Source of the DNA: Chitinophagaceae bacterium
GTDB lineage: Bacteria; Bacteroidota; Bacteroidia; Chitinophagales; Chitinophagaceae
Direction of reading: 5' to 3'
Length of the DNA stretch: 64,000 nt
NCBI GenBank assembly: GCA_025360525.1
Contig: JANYCA010000043.1
Span: forward strand, 1-64,000
Part shown: piece after piece, positions 7,676 through 16,121 of the stretch
Layout: every line of letters starts with the position of its first letter
Position numbering within the stretch: position 1 is the first letter of the stretch
Program-made: the position numbers and the translations under genes
Notes under the pieces: generated by a model
What the model was told of the DNA's origin: nothing
The model's input: the letters and a program-made list of their open reading frames with translations, nothing else
The model's database searches: none

Positions 7676-9199
7676 TTAAATAAGATTCAGCATTTTTTGT
7701 GTGGCTTTAATGGCGGAGACTGTTTGATCGCTATCCAACCCACGTGTTTTAAATTCTTTGCCGTTATTGGTCCAGGTAATGATGGTTTCGCACAATGCAT
7801 CCGATTTACCTCCGGGCGGTATGCGTACTGCATAATCTGTTAACAACGGCAGTTCCAGTTTCTTCTTTTTATAAATGAGTTTTAGTGCATTCATAAATGC
7901 ATCGTACTGGCCATCGCCCTGCGCATGCATTTCAAATACCTCTCCCTGCACATTTATTTTTAAGGTTACAGAAGGCTTCAGTTCTTTTGAATGGGTAAGC
8001 ACATAATTTTCTATTTGTACTTTCTCTTCAATGCTGTTGCTATCCAGCACATCAGAAATGATATAAGGTAAATCGGAGGGCGTTACTACTTCTTTGCGGT
8101 CACCCAGTTCAATAATCCGTTGTGTTACTTTTTTTAAATCGGCATCCGATAACTGAATCCCCAGTTCCTGTAAATTATTTTCAATATTCGCCTTACCACT
8201 TGTTTTGCCGAGTGCATATTTACGCTGCCGTCCAAAACGTTCGGGCATCAAGTCGTTAAAATAAAGGCTGTTTTTTTTGTCGCCATCGGCATGTATTCCT
8301 GCTGTTTGTGTAAATACATTTTCTCCTACCACCGGCTTATTAACAGCAATTCTAAATCCTGAAAATGTTTCTACCAGCTTGCTTACTTTGTACAAAGATT
8401 TTTCAACCACGTTGGTTTTCACCTCTTTCATAAAGTCGTTTAATACAGCGATGGCACTTGCCAGTGGTGCATTGCCGGCACGTTCGCCCATGCCGTTTAC
8501 CGTAAGATGCAACCCATGTGCACCGGCTTTTACGGCTTCCATTACATTGGCAATACTTAAATCGTAATCGTTGTGTGCATGAAAATCAAAATGAATAGTT
8601 GGGTAACGCTTTACAATGGCAGCAATATATTCACCTGTTTCTGATGGAATCAATACACCCAATGTGTCGGGTAATAAAATTCTTTTTACAGGTTGTGTTG
8701 AAAGAAAATCGAGGTATTGAAAAACATATTCCGGAGAATTGCGCATGCCATTACTCCAGTCTTCGAGGTACACATTGCAATCAATATTGTTGGATTGGGC
8801 CAATGCAATTACTTCGCCTACTTCTTTAAAATGTTGTGCAGGCGTTTTTTTAAGCTGGTGGGTTAAATGATTTAAAGAACCCTTGGTTAACAGGTTCATT
8901 ACTCTTGCCCCTGCCTGCAACATCCAGTCTACAGAAGTAGCGCCATCCACAAAAGTGAGTACTTCAATCTTATCAATAAATCCATTGGCGGCCGCCCATT
9001 CAGTAATTTTTTTTACTGCCTGAAATTCGCCTTCCGAAACACGGGCTGATGCTATTTCAAGGCGGTCAACTTTTACTTCTGTAAGCAACAGTTGGGCAAT
9101 GGTTAATTTTTCGGAAGAGGAAAAAGATACGCCGCTGGTTTGTTCACCATCACGGAGGGTGGTGTCCATTATTTCAATAGATCGTTGCAGTAAGCTCAT
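7676..9199 (-). CDS. cimA: (R)-citramalate synthase-type LeuA-family enzyme
   Basis: A 507-residue Claisen-condensing enzyme with a TIM barrel (residues 1-270) and a C-terminal LeuA-type allosteric domain (about 385-505). TLRDGEQ (14-20) holds catalytic Arg16 and Asp17; HFDFHAHNDYDLS is the metal-binding His motif. From memory of Leptospira interrogans CimA, its pyruvate pocket is Leu81, Leu104 and Tyr144. The same residues occur here at the same numbers, and the whole N-terminal half is very similar (for example NVYLEDWSNG and LPDTLGVL). That argues for acetyl-CoA plus pyruvate giving citramalate (isoleucine route) rather than 2-isopropylmalate. It lies between leuD and leuB. An isopropylmalate synthase would then be encoded elsewhere, or this enzyme is dual. 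Confidence 0.8.
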   Translation of the reverse strand: MSLLQRSIEIMDTTLRDGEQTSGVSFSSSEKLTIAQLLLTEVKVDRLEIASARVSEGEFQAVKKITEWAAANGFIDKIEVLTFVDGATSVDWMLQAGARVMNLLTKGSLNHLTHQLKKTPAQHFKEVGEVIALAQSNNIDCNVYLEDWSNGMRNSPEYVFQYLDFLSTQPVKRILLPDTLGVLIPSETGEYIAAIVKRYPTIHFDFHAHNDYDLSIANVMEAVKAGAHGLHLTVNGMGERAGNAPLASAIAVLNDFMKEVKTNVVEKSLYKVSKLVETFSGFRIAVNKPVVGENVFTQTAGIHADGDKKNSLYFNDLMPERFGRQRKYALGKTSGKANIENNLQELGIQLSDADLKKVTQRIIELGDRKEVVTPSDLPYIISDVLDSNSIEEKVQIENYVLTHSKELKPSVTLKINVQGEVFEMHAQGDGQYDAFMNALKLIYKKKKLELPLLTDYAVRIPPGGKSDALCETIITWTNNGKEFKTRGLDSDQTVSAIKATQKMLNLI

Positions 9200-9283
9200 G
9201 TTGATTGGCTGGTTGTGTGCCGATATTTACTTTGTTATATTCGCTAATGATAAAAAATAATTAAAAGTGATGCTATGTAAAAA

Positions 9284-9880
9284 TCAATATAAACTCTTTG
9301 CAGCAAAGGAAGTAATATCTTTTTCCATTGCCTGCAAGTAATCAATATCATCAAACCCATGGGTCATGTTATGTTTTTTGTAGGTGTTGATGGCAAAAGA
9401 TTCTTTTTCGCCGGTTGCCAAAATCGTAATGGTTTGGTCGGGAAGATTTACTTCCAATTCGGTTGCAGGATTGGCTTCGATGGCCGTGAATATTTTATCT
9501 AAAAACTCCGGGCTAACCTGTACCGGTAGTATCCCAACATTAAGTGCATTCCCTTTAAAAATATCAGCAAAAAAGCTGGACACCACACAACGGAAGCCAT
9601 AATCGTAAATGGCCCATGCTGCATGCTCCCGGCTGCTGCCGCTGCCAAAGTTTTTACCGCCTACCAATATCTTTCCGCTGTAAATATTATTGTTCAAAAC
9701 AAAATCCTGCTTTACTGTATTGTCCGGATTGTATCTCCAGTCCCGGAAAAGATTATCACCAAAACCGGCACGTTCGGTAGCTTTTAAAAACCGGGCAGGA
9801 ATTATCTGGTCGGTATCTACATTTTCCATGGGTAAGGGAACTGCAGTACTGGTAAGAATGGTAAATTTATCGTAGGCCAT
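9284..9880 (-). CDS. leuD: 3-isopropylmalate dehydratase small subunit
   Basis: A 198-residue swivel-domain subunit of isopropylmalate isomerase. It opens with FTILTSTAVPLPMENVDTDQ and IIPARFLK, and has the GGKNFGSGSSREHAAWAIYD signature that positions the substrate, and SFFADIFKGNALNVGILP. It pairs with LeuC. The gap to the leuC stop (10077) is unusually long for this operon, 196 bp, and contains a 12-copy heptamer tandem repeat. It lies 84 bp upstream of cimA. Confidence 0.95.
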   Translation of the reverse strand: MAYDKFTILTSTAVPLPMENVDTDQIIPARFLKATERAGFGDNLFRDWRYNPDNTVKQDFVLNNNIYSGKILVGGKNFGSGSSREHAAWAIYDYGFRCVVSSFFADIFKGNALNVGILPVQVSPEFLDKIFTAIEANPATELEVNLPDQTITILATGEKESFAINTYKKHNMTHGFDDIDYLQAMEKDITSFAAKSLY

Positions 9881-9929
9881 TATTGATTTATGATTTATGA
9901 TGTATGATGTCTGATGTCTGATGCTTAAT

Positions 9930-10020
9930 TTTTGACTTTTGACTTTTGACTTTTGACTTTTGACTTTTGACTTTTGACTTTTGACTTTTGACTTTTGACT
10001 TTTGACTTTTGACTTTTGAT
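9930..10020. repeat. heptanucleotide tandem repeat (TTTTGAC)12-13
   Basis: Twelve perfect copies of TTTTGAC run from 9930 to 10013, and a thirteenth ends in T (10014-10020). It lies inside the leuC-leuD intergenic spacer and is read on the minus strand as GTCAAAA. To its left a degenerate run of ATGATTT/ATGATGTCTG units continues to about 9890. Copy number is likely to vary by slippage. Because the unit is 7 bp and non-coding, changes would alter spacing and mRNA structure, not a reading frame. Confidence 0.95.
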
Positions 10021-10076
10021 GTATGAAGATTTTACTTTCATCTCCCAGGGAACAAAATATTTAAAACCAGAAGCCC

Positions 10077-11480
10077 TTACAAAAAATCTCTTGGGTCGGA
10101 TACTACACCCGAAATGGCTGCAGCGGCGGCTACCAGCGGACTTGCCAGCAAAGTACGGCTGCCGGGTCCCTGGCGACCTTCAAAATTTCTGTTGCTGGTG
10201 CTAACGGCATATTTGCCGGCCGGCACCTTATCGTCGTTCATTGCCAAACAGGCTGAACAACCGGGCTGGCGTAACAAAAAACCAGCTTCTGTAAGGATAT
10301 CTAAAATACCTTCTTCTTTAATCTGGCTTTCTACAATGTGCGATCCGGGAACCAGCCAGGCGGTAATATTATCTGCTTTTTTACGACCTTTTACAATGGA
10401 GGCAAACTGGCGAAAATCTTCGATACGGCCATTGGTGCAGCTGCCTAAAAATACATAGTCCACTTTTTTGCCCAGCATTTTTTCATCTTCTGCAAAGCCC
10501 ATATAATCCAGCGATTTTTTATAAGATGCTTCACCGTCTTTTACGGCGGCTGCTAAAGGAATATTTTTAGAGATACCAGTTCCTAAACCCGGGTTGGTAC
10601 CATAAGTAATTTGCGGTTCAATATTATCTGCATGAAAATTCAATTCCAAATCAAACTGAGCACCAGCATCTGTTTTTAAAGTTTTCCAGTAAGCAACCGC
10701 CGTATCCCATGCTACTCCTTTGGGAGATTTTTCACGACCGTTTAAATAGGCAAAGGTAGTTTCGTCTGGTGCAATCATGCCACCCCTTGCACCACTTTCT
10801 ATGGACATATTACAAACCGTCATCCGGCCTTCCATACTCATTTGCTCAAATACTTCACCGGCATATTCTACAAAATAACCAGTAGCGCCGCTCGCTGTAA
10901 TTTGTGAAATAATATAAAGGGCAACATCTTTTGGTAAAACGCCTTTGCCTAATTTTCCTGTTACATTAATCCGCATTTTTTTGGGCTTTGGCTGCATAAT
11001 ACATTGTGACGCTAACACCATCTCCACCTCCGAAGTTCCAATACCAAATGCAATGGCGCCAAAAGCGCCGTGGGTGGAGGTATGAGAATCGCCGCATACA
11101 ATCGTCATACCCGGCTGGGTAATGCCGTTCTCGGGCCCAACCACGTGAACGATACCGTTTTTCGGATTGTTTAATCCCCAATGAGAGATGCCATATTTGG
11201 CGGCGTTATCTTCCAACGCTTTTAGCTGGTTGGCAGAAAGCGCATCCTGCACCGGCAAATGCTGGTTAATGGTAGGTGTATTATGATCGGCTGTTGCAAA
11301 AGTTTTATTGGGAAACATAACAGCTACTCCCCTGTTCTTTAATCCTAAAAATGCCACCGGGCTGGTAACTTCATGAATAAAGTGCCTGTCGATGAAAAAT
11401 ACATCCGGACCATCTTCAATTTTTTTTACCACGTGGGCATCCCAAACTTTATCAAATAAGGTAGAAGCCATATTGCTCAT
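10077..11480 (-). CDS. leuC: 3-isopropylmalate dehydratase large subunit
   Basis: A 467-residue aconitase-superfamily subunit, first gene of the operon. It starts [18 protein letters not shown]. The [20 protein letters not shown] block is typical. Three cluster cysteines are seen in [13 protein letters not shown] and [10 protein letters not shown], giving a [4Fe-4S] site. With LeuD it isomerises 2-isopropylmalate, and citramalate if cimA works as argued. Two starts are close together (11480 and 11471); I keep the first. The 390-bp upstream gap holds no leucine-rich leader peptide I could identify. Confidence 0.95.
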   Translation of the reverse strand: MSNMASTLFDKVWDAHVVKKIEDGPDVFFIDRHFIHEVTSPVAFLGLKNRGVAVMFPNKTFATADHNTPTINQHLPVQDALSANQLKALEDNAAKYGISHWGLNNPKNGIVHVVGPENGITQPGMTIVCGDSHTSTHGAFGAIAFGIGTSEVEMVLASQCIMQPKPKKMRINVTGKLGKGVLPKDVALYIISQITASGATGYFVEYAGEVFEQMSMEGRMTVCNMSIESGARGGMIAPDETTFAYLNGREKSPKGVAWDTAVAYWKTLKTDAGAQFDLELNFHADNIEPQITYGTNPGLGTGISKNIPLAAAVKDGEASYKKSLDYMGFAEDEKMLGKKVDYVFLGSCTNGRIEDFRQFASIVKGRKKADNITAWLVPGSHIVESQIKEEGILDILTEAGFLLRQPGCSACLAMNDDKVPAGKYAVSTSNRNFEGRQGPGSRTLLASPLVAAAAAISGVVSDPRDFL

Positions 11481-11871
11481 GTTTATAAATTTATAGTAAT
11501 TGCCTGATTCTTAAAATAAGAGTGCAAAATTCGTCAATATTTGCCTAATAGCCATTTATTTTTAGAATTTTATTTACCAGATGGGTTTTTGGTTGAATAA
11601 ATCAATGATAGGGTAAACGAATGTTGTAAATAATAAAAGCGGCTTCAAAATATTTGCTGCCGGCAACTGGGTAAGTGCTTCCTGTAAAAGGTACCTGCAA
11701 CAGAAATGTCCATAATGAAAATAACCATGGCTAAAACCATGGTTACCTACCAACTACTTAGTGGTATATTTAAAAAAGCTTTGTGCTGAATAAAAATAAT
11801 CATTTGCAGGAATGATACTTATCGACTCCTTCAACAACTATTTTCAACAACACGAACTCTTTATAAAGCGC
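11481..11871. other. intergenic region upstream of leuC
   Basis: This 391-bp gap must carry the leu operon promoter. One clear structure is AACCATGG (11723-11730), loop CTAAAA, CCATGGTT (11737-11744), a perfect 8-bp stem about 240 bp upstream of leuC. It could be a terminator for the minus-strand gene or operon entering from the right, or an operator. No canonical TAnnTTTG box with a matching TTTG was found, and no leader ORF with repeated Leu codons. Confidence 0.4.
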
Positions 11872-12552
11872 TTATTTTTTTAACAGTGCAAGCAATTGCT
11901 TAGCTGCCTCTGCGGATGATGCCGGGTTTTGACCGGTGATTAACAAACCATCTGTAACTACATAACTAGCCCAGTCTGCGGCTTTTGAATAAATACCACC
12001 TTTACTTTTTAATTCGTCTTCCAGCAAAAAAGGAACAATATCCGTTAATTGAACTGCAGCCTCTTCTGTGTTGGTAAATCCTGTTACTTTTTTACCATGA
12101 ACCAACGGATTGCCGTTTTCGTCTTTTACATTTAATAAAACAGACGGTGCATGACAAACAGCTACTACGGGTTTTTTGCTTACCCAAAAGGATTGTATCA
12201 GGTTGATAGAATCCTCATCAGTAGTTAAGTCCCACAACGGCCCGTGGCCACCGGGGTAAAATACAGCGTCATAATCGTCGGCAGACAGTTCAGATAATTT
12301 ATGTGTGTGCGCCAGTAATTCCTGCAAGGGCACATCCTTATCGAAGCGAAGCGTAGCCTCTGTTTGATTGGCTGGTTCTGCGCTTGCAGGATCAATCGGT
12401 GGTTGTCCACCTTTCGGAGAAGCGAGTGCCACAACTGCGCCGGTATCTCTTAAAATATAATACGGAGCTGCAAATTCTTCAATCCAAAACCCCGTCTTTT
12501 TTCCTGTGTTTCCCAATTCGCTGTGCGATGTTAATACGATTAATACTTTCAT
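11872..12552 (-). CDS. DJ-1/PfpI (type 1 glutamine amidotransferase-like) protein
   Basis: A 226-residue DJ-1/PfpI superfamily protein of the HchA/Hsp31-like branch. The nucleophile elbow is Cys133 in VVAVCHAPSVLL, and Glu25/26 in GFWIEEFAAPY matches the conserved acidic residue near the cysteine. The YPGGHGPLWDL loop is also conserved. Members act as glyoxalase III, deglycase-like or stress proteins in the cytosol. It is last in a run of minus-strand genes with thiol or electrophile-related functions (OYE, DsbA/FrnE), 23 bp after the DsbA stop, which supports a redox/electrophile stress role (inference). Confidence 0.88.
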   Translation of the reverse strand: MKVLIVLTSHSELGNTGKKTGFWIEEFAAPYYILRDTGAVVALASPKGGQPPIDPASAEPANQTEATLRFDKDVPLQELLAHTHKLSELSADDYDAVFYPGGHGPLWDLTTDEDSINLIQSFWVSKKPVVAVCHAPSVLLNVKDENGNPLVHGKKVTGFTNTEEAAVQLTDIVPFLLEDELKSKGGIYSKAADWASYVVTDGLLITGQNPASSAEAAKQLLALLKK

Positions 12553-12575
12553 GTTTTTATTATTTGATTTTTACT

Positions 12576-13271
12576 TTAAATACAAACGCCGTCTGCTGTA
12601 CAGAAAACTGCTGAAGCTGGTACCTCCACCAATGGCTTTTCTTCGTCCCACACTTTTTGCAGCACATTGGTAAAAACTTCTGCCGACTGTGCACCAGATA
12701 CTGCATATTTATTATTGAAAACAAAGAAAGGTACAGCTTGCACACCTAACTGCTCGCCACGGAATTGATCGATCCTTACTTCTTTTAAGTATTGATTGCT
12801 TTGAAGCATTGCTCTTATTTTATCAGACTCAAGGCCGGCGCTTTCACCTATTTGTACTAATGTTTCTGTGTCACCCACATCTTTTCCATCGGTATAATAA
12901 GCTGCAAATAGTTTTTCTTTTACTTCATTTTGAACACCTGTTGTTTTTGCCAAATGCAACAGGCGATGTGCATCCATTGTGTTAGTGATGATAGCTTTAT
13001 CAAAGTTATACTCCAGGCCAACTTCTTTTGCAATGTTGCTCATGTAGTCGTTCATCTCTTTGCCTTTTTCCGGCGATACACCCTTTCTTTCGGCAAGGTA
13101 TTGGTTAACAGTCTGGCCTAGCACCGGTATCATATCAGAATCTAATTGAAAACTATGCCAAACAATTTCTACCTGCTCTTTTATATCAAATGCAGCTAAT
13201 GCACTCTCAAATTTCCGTTTGCCGATATAGCAAAAGGGGCAAACAATATCCGACCAGATTTCTACTTTCAT
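12576..13271 (-). CDS. DsbA-family oxidoreductase (FrnE-like)
   Basis: A 231-residue thioredoxin-fold protein of the FrnE/DsbA group. The active site is Cys11-Pro-Phe-Cys14 right at the N-terminus (IWSDIVCPFCYIGKRKFE). A helical insertion carries the DAHRLLHLAKTTG motif typical of FrnE, and the cis-Pro loop is GVQAVPFFVFN. There is no signal peptide, so it works in the cytoplasm. FrnE-type proteins act as disulfide isomerases or oxidoreductases in oxidative stress. Two further cysteines lie at the C-terminus (AVFCTADGVCI). It lies 42 bp downstream of the OYE gene and 23 bp before the DJ-1 gene, so co-transcription is likely. Confidence 0.88.
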   Translation of the reverse strand: MKVEIWSDIVCPFCYIGKRKFESALAAFDIKEQVEIVWHSFQLDSDMIPVLGQTVNQYLAERKGVSPEKGKEMNDYMSNIAKEVGLEYNFDKAIITNTMDAHRLLHLAKTTGVQNEVKEKLFAAYYTDGKDVGDTETLVQIGESAGLESDKIRAMLQSNQYLKEVRIDQFRGEQLGVQAVPFFVFNNKYAVSGAQSAEVFTNVLQKVWDEEKPLVEVPASAVFCTADGVCI

Positions 13272-13313
13272 AATAACAATTTTTAACTTTTTTTAACGGG
13301 TAACCATTTAAAC

Positions 13314-14408
13314 TTACACCGTTAATGCAGGATAATCAATGTACCCTTTGGCACCCGGGGTATAAAACGTTTGCGGATCTGCCTTGTTCAATTCCGAATT
13401 TGTTTCATAACGTTTTAACAAGTCTGGATTTGCAAGAAATGGCACACCAAAAGCAACCAAATCTGCATCACCATCTTCCAAGACTTTTATAGCTGTATCC
13501 TTATTAAATCCTTTATTGATAATTAATGTCCCTTTAAATAATGGCCTAAAATGTTTGGCAATTTTCGTAACTGCAAATGGCACATCATCTACCGGCACAA
13601 AAGGCTCAGTTAAATGGATATAGGCCATTCCATAATCATTCAAACGTGTAACGATGTATTCAAAAGTGGGTATGGTGGCTTCATCCAACTTAATACCCAT
13701 AAAATTGTGCATGGAAGGATTTAACCGCACCCCCACCCTGTTCAGGTCAATTACTTCTTTCAGCGCCTCTATTGTTTCAAACAAAATACGAGCCTTATTT
13801 TCGATACTACCGCCATATTCATCTGTACGTATATTGGAGCAATTATTAAAAAACTGGTGAAATAAATACCCGTTTGCCGCATGAATTTCTACACCATCAA
13901 ATCCGGCCACTACGGCATTAGCAGCAGCATTTTTAAAATCCTGTATGGTCTGCTTAATTTCCTCAACCGTCATTGCTTTTGGTGTAACGGTATCAACAAA
14001 GCCATTGAGTGTGTATGCTTTTTCATGTGGGTTGATGGCGGAAGGTGCATGCGGTAAATCACCGTTATGAAAATCTGGGTGCGACAAACGGCCCACATGC
14101 CATAATTGGGCAAAAATTTTTCCGCCTTTATCATGTACTGCTTTTGTTACCAGTTTCCATGCCTCTACCTGTGCAGCTGTGTAGATGCCTGGCACATTAA
14201 TATAACCAACTGCTTTCGTACTTACATTGGTGCCTTCGGTAATAATTAAACCAGCAGTAGCCCGCTGTTCGTAATAAGTTGCTGTTAAAGTGGTAGCAAC
14301 TTTCGCATCATTGTCCGAGCGACTGCGAGTAAGCGGAGCCATTACCATTCTGTTTGTTAATTGCAGGCCCGATAAATTATAAGGCGTAAATAAAATTTGT
14401 TTTTCCAT
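13314..14408 (-). CDS. old yellow enzyme-family alkene reductase
   Basis: A 364-residue FMN-dependent TIM-barrel enzyme (OYE/NemA class). Landmarks are MVMAPLTRSRSDND near the N-terminus, AQLWHVGRLSHPDFHNGDLP, the anion-binding GFDGVEIHAANGYLFHQF, NIRTDEYGGSIENKARI, and a C-terminal FGVPFLANPDLLKR with a RYETN segment. Such enzymes reduce activated C=C bonds in enones, maleimides or nitro compounds using NAD(P)H. The genomic setting with FrnE and DJ-1 genes suggests electrophile detoxification (inference). It follows the Rossmann protein gene after 127 bp. Confidence 0.92.
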   Translation of the reverse strand: MEKQILFTPYNLSGLQLTNRMVMAPLTRSRSDNDAKVATTLTATYYEQRATAGLIITEGTNVSTKAVGYINVPGIYTAAQVEAWKLVTKAVHDKGGKIFAQLWHVGRLSHPDFHNGDLPHAPSAINPHEKAYTLNGFVDTVTPKAMTVEEIKQTIQDFKNAAANAVVAGFDGVEIHAANGYLFHQFFNNCSNIRTDEYGGSIENKARILFETIEALKEVIDLNRVGVRLNPSMHNFMGIKLDEATIPTFEYIVTRLNDYGMAYIHLTEPFVPVDDVPFAVTKIAKHFRPLFKGTLIINKGFNKDTAIKVLEDGDADLVAFGVPFLANPDLLKRYETNSELNKADPQTFYTPGAKGYIDYPALTV

Positions 14409-14535
14409 GTTTGTGTGTCGATTTTTTATTCGTTCTGTTTTAATGTTTTTTTATTTCGGTACTAGTATTTGCCAAATCATCATCATATGCATGTCCTGAT
14501 TTCTTTCAGGTACCGCATTCAGGTGCGGCACTGCA

Positions 14536-15021
14536 TTATGCAACTGTTATTCCAATAAATGGCATCATTTCCATTGCGGTTGCTTTTGATGCGTCATCGG
14601 TTCCTTCCAATAAAACTGTTGACCAGCCTTTTTCATCCTGATTTGCATGAAATAAAATGGTCACTACTTTTGAATGAGGCAGCAATTGCTGCAACGATTT
14701 ACAGCCATTTGCTGAACAAACTATATTGATAACAGTTTTGCAGGTTGCAACTTCTCTAATCTTTGATGCTATTGCGGCCTGCGCTGCTTCCTTTGCAACT
14801 ACTATAATAATATCCGCCTCCCAGGAAGCATCTTTACAACACTGAATAACTTCTACGGTTGCATTGTGATTGAATGTTGCAATATCATGGGCGAGTGCAG
14901 TAAGTGGCTGTATTTGTTCATCCATCAGTAACAGGCGGTATCGGTTGCAAATGCCTTTCGCAATCACATTACCCAACCTGCTGTTGGCCCCCAATATGGC
15001 AACTGTATCTTTATAATCCAT
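14536..15021 (-). CDS. NAD(P)-binding Rossmann protein, F420-reductase/ketopantoate-like
   Basis: A 161-residue single-domain Rossmann protein. TVAILGANSRLGNVIAKGIC is a dinucleotide-binding loop (GxxxxxG variant), followed by RLLLMDE with an acidic end of beta-2. It then has WEADIIIVVAKEAAQAAIASKI, similar to the second half of NADPH-dependent F420 reductase-like domains. The catalytic partner domain is missing, so it may be a stand-alone binding or regulatory protein. Its start is 70 bp from a perfect FNR-type palindrome, placing it first in the redox cluster. Exact function is unknown. Confidence 0.65.
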   Translation of the reverse strand: MDYKDTVAILGANSRLGNVIAKGICNRYRLLLMDEQIQPLTALAHDIATFNHNATVEVIQCCKDASWEADIIIVVAKEAAQAAIASKIREVATCKTVINIVCSANGCKSLQQLLPHSKVVTILFHANQDEKGWSTVLLEGTDDASKATAMEMMPFIGITVA

Positions 15022-15083
15022 TTACTTTTATTAAAACACGAAGGTATACCGGCACAAAGGCGGGGAAGTTGAGGTATGCTAAG

Positions 15084-15113
15084 AAATGTACTTGATCTAG
15101 ATCAAGTGCATTT
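15084..15113. promoter_or_regulatory. FNR-type palindromic operator
   Basis: ACTTGATCTAGATCAAGT (15090-15107) is a perfect palindrome containing TTGAT-N4-ATCAA (15092-15105), the FNR/CRP-family consensus. After one mismatch on each side, AAATG and CATTT extend the dyad to 30 bp (15084-15113). It overlaps the stop codon of the Crp/Fnr gene and ends 63 bp upstream of the Rossmann gene start. It is therefore placed to control the redox cluster 15021 to 11872. A -7-like TACCTTCG (one mismatch to TAnnTTTG) lies at 15039-15046 on the minus strand. Confidence 0.7.
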
Positions 15114-15693
15114 ACTTTTTGTTCGAAAGATTTTTTCTGACCCTGCTTAATGTTTCGGGAGTGATTCCCAGGTAAGAAGCAATTAAATTCTGTGGTATTC
15201 TTTGTATAAGCTGTGGGTTGGCTGCAGCAAGCCTTGTATATTTTTCTTCGGCAGAATAACTGATGGAGTTGATAAGACGTCTTTCTTTGGAGATGATATT
15301 GTTTTGAAAGAGTATTCTGAAATAACGCTCCATCACAGGCACTTTCAGCATCATTTCCTCAAAGCCCGCCAACGTGATCATTAACAATTCTGCATCTTCA
15401 ATGGAATCTATGTTATAGGTAGATAATTCCCCTGATAAAAAACTATAAATGTCGCCCATCCACCAGCCTTCCCACGCAAATTGTATCATGTGTTCGTTGC
15501 CTTTTTCATCTACATTATAGGAACGCAGTAAACCGTTCTCTACAAATACAAAGTACCTACACACATCACCCTCCTGCAAAAGGTATTGCTTTTTACGAAG
15601 CTTTTTAGGAGTGAAATATGTTTTTATCAGCGCTTGTTCATTGGCACTTAGAACAACTTTCTCTTGTAGATGAGTAAAAAACACTTGAAACAT
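15112..15693 (-). CDS. Crp/Fnr-family transcription regulator
   Basis: A 193-residue regulator: cyclic-nucleotide-binding-like beta-roll (about 25-110, with LLQEGDVCRYFVFVENGLLR), a dimerisation helix, and an HTH (RIPQNLIASYLGITPETLSRVRKNL, 166-188). The recognition helix has Glu180, Ser183 and Arg184, the ExxSR pattern FNR uses to read TTGAT. A matching TTGATCTAGATCAA site lies at the gene's own 3' end. It lacks the N-terminal cysteine cluster of FNR, so it does not sense oxygen through Fe-S. The frame is open to 15819, but I choose ATG 15693 (MFQVFFTHLQ), because upstream codons run through an intergenic repeat-like hairpin at 15820-15840 and do not match the family. Confidence 0.88.
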   Translation of the reverse strand: MFQVFFTHLQEKVVLSANEQALIKTYFTPKKLRKKQYLLQEGDVCRYFVFVENGLLRSYNVDEKGNEHMIQFAWEGWWMGDIYSFLSGELSTYNIDSIEDAELLMITLAGFEEMMLKVPVMERYFRILFQNNIISKERRLINSISYSAEEKYTRLAAANPQLIQRIPQNLIASYLGITPETLSRVRKNLSNKK

Positions 15694-16121
15694 GCCCCAA
15701 AAATAGGTTGAAACAGGGATATAATTTACGGGGCGCAACGAAGGGGTGCAATTCAAATTAGCTACGCAGTACGGCTGCAAAAAAGCCCATATACACCGAA
15801 TGATTGACCTCACCCCCAACCCCTCTTCGAAGGAGAGGGGAGCCTGACTCTAAAAATTAGGCAACTCATTTTTATTGACTACCAGTAGGTTAGCAATGGT
15901 GTATATATAATTGTCGTTGGTTGGCTCGGACACCAAGCTGGGAGCAAATGGAATATACGCAGAGGGTGAATAAATCTCTGCGTAACCTCCGCTAACTCAT
16001 GTTCTCATCGGTGACAATAAACCGCAGAGAGCCGGAGAAAATAGAGTTAACGCTGAGAGAAAATAAAACGCTGCGAAAACTCTGCTAGCTCATGTTCTCA
16101 GCGGTGAGAAATGCCTTCTAA
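15694..16121. other. intergenic region with dispersed-repeat sequence
   Basis: No gene is supported. At 15820-15840, CCCCTCT and AGAGGGG form a hairpin inside a CCTCACCCCCAACCCCTC-type sequence that looks like a dispersed repeat. At 15980-16110 an imperfect direct repeat occurs twice: GCTAACTCATGTTCTCATCG near 15990 and GCTAGCTCATGTTCTCAGCG near 16085, each with CTCTGCG-type words around it. The promoter of the regulator should lie here but is not evident. Confidence 0.5.

Noticed and set aside
9930..10020. CRISPR array or origin iterons for the heptamer run
   Set aside because: The 7-bp units have no spacers, there are no cas genes, and no replication initiator gene or DnaA-box cluster is nearby.
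11481..11871. Leucine attenuator leader or T-box upstream of leuC
   Set aside because: No short ORF with repeated Leu codons and no T-box core was found. The 8-bp hairpin alone does not support attenuation.
15694..15819. N-terminal extension of the Crp/Fnr regulator to 15819
   Set aside because: The added 42 residues are not family-like, and their first codons lie against a dispersed-repeat hairpin. ATG 15693 gives the usual length.
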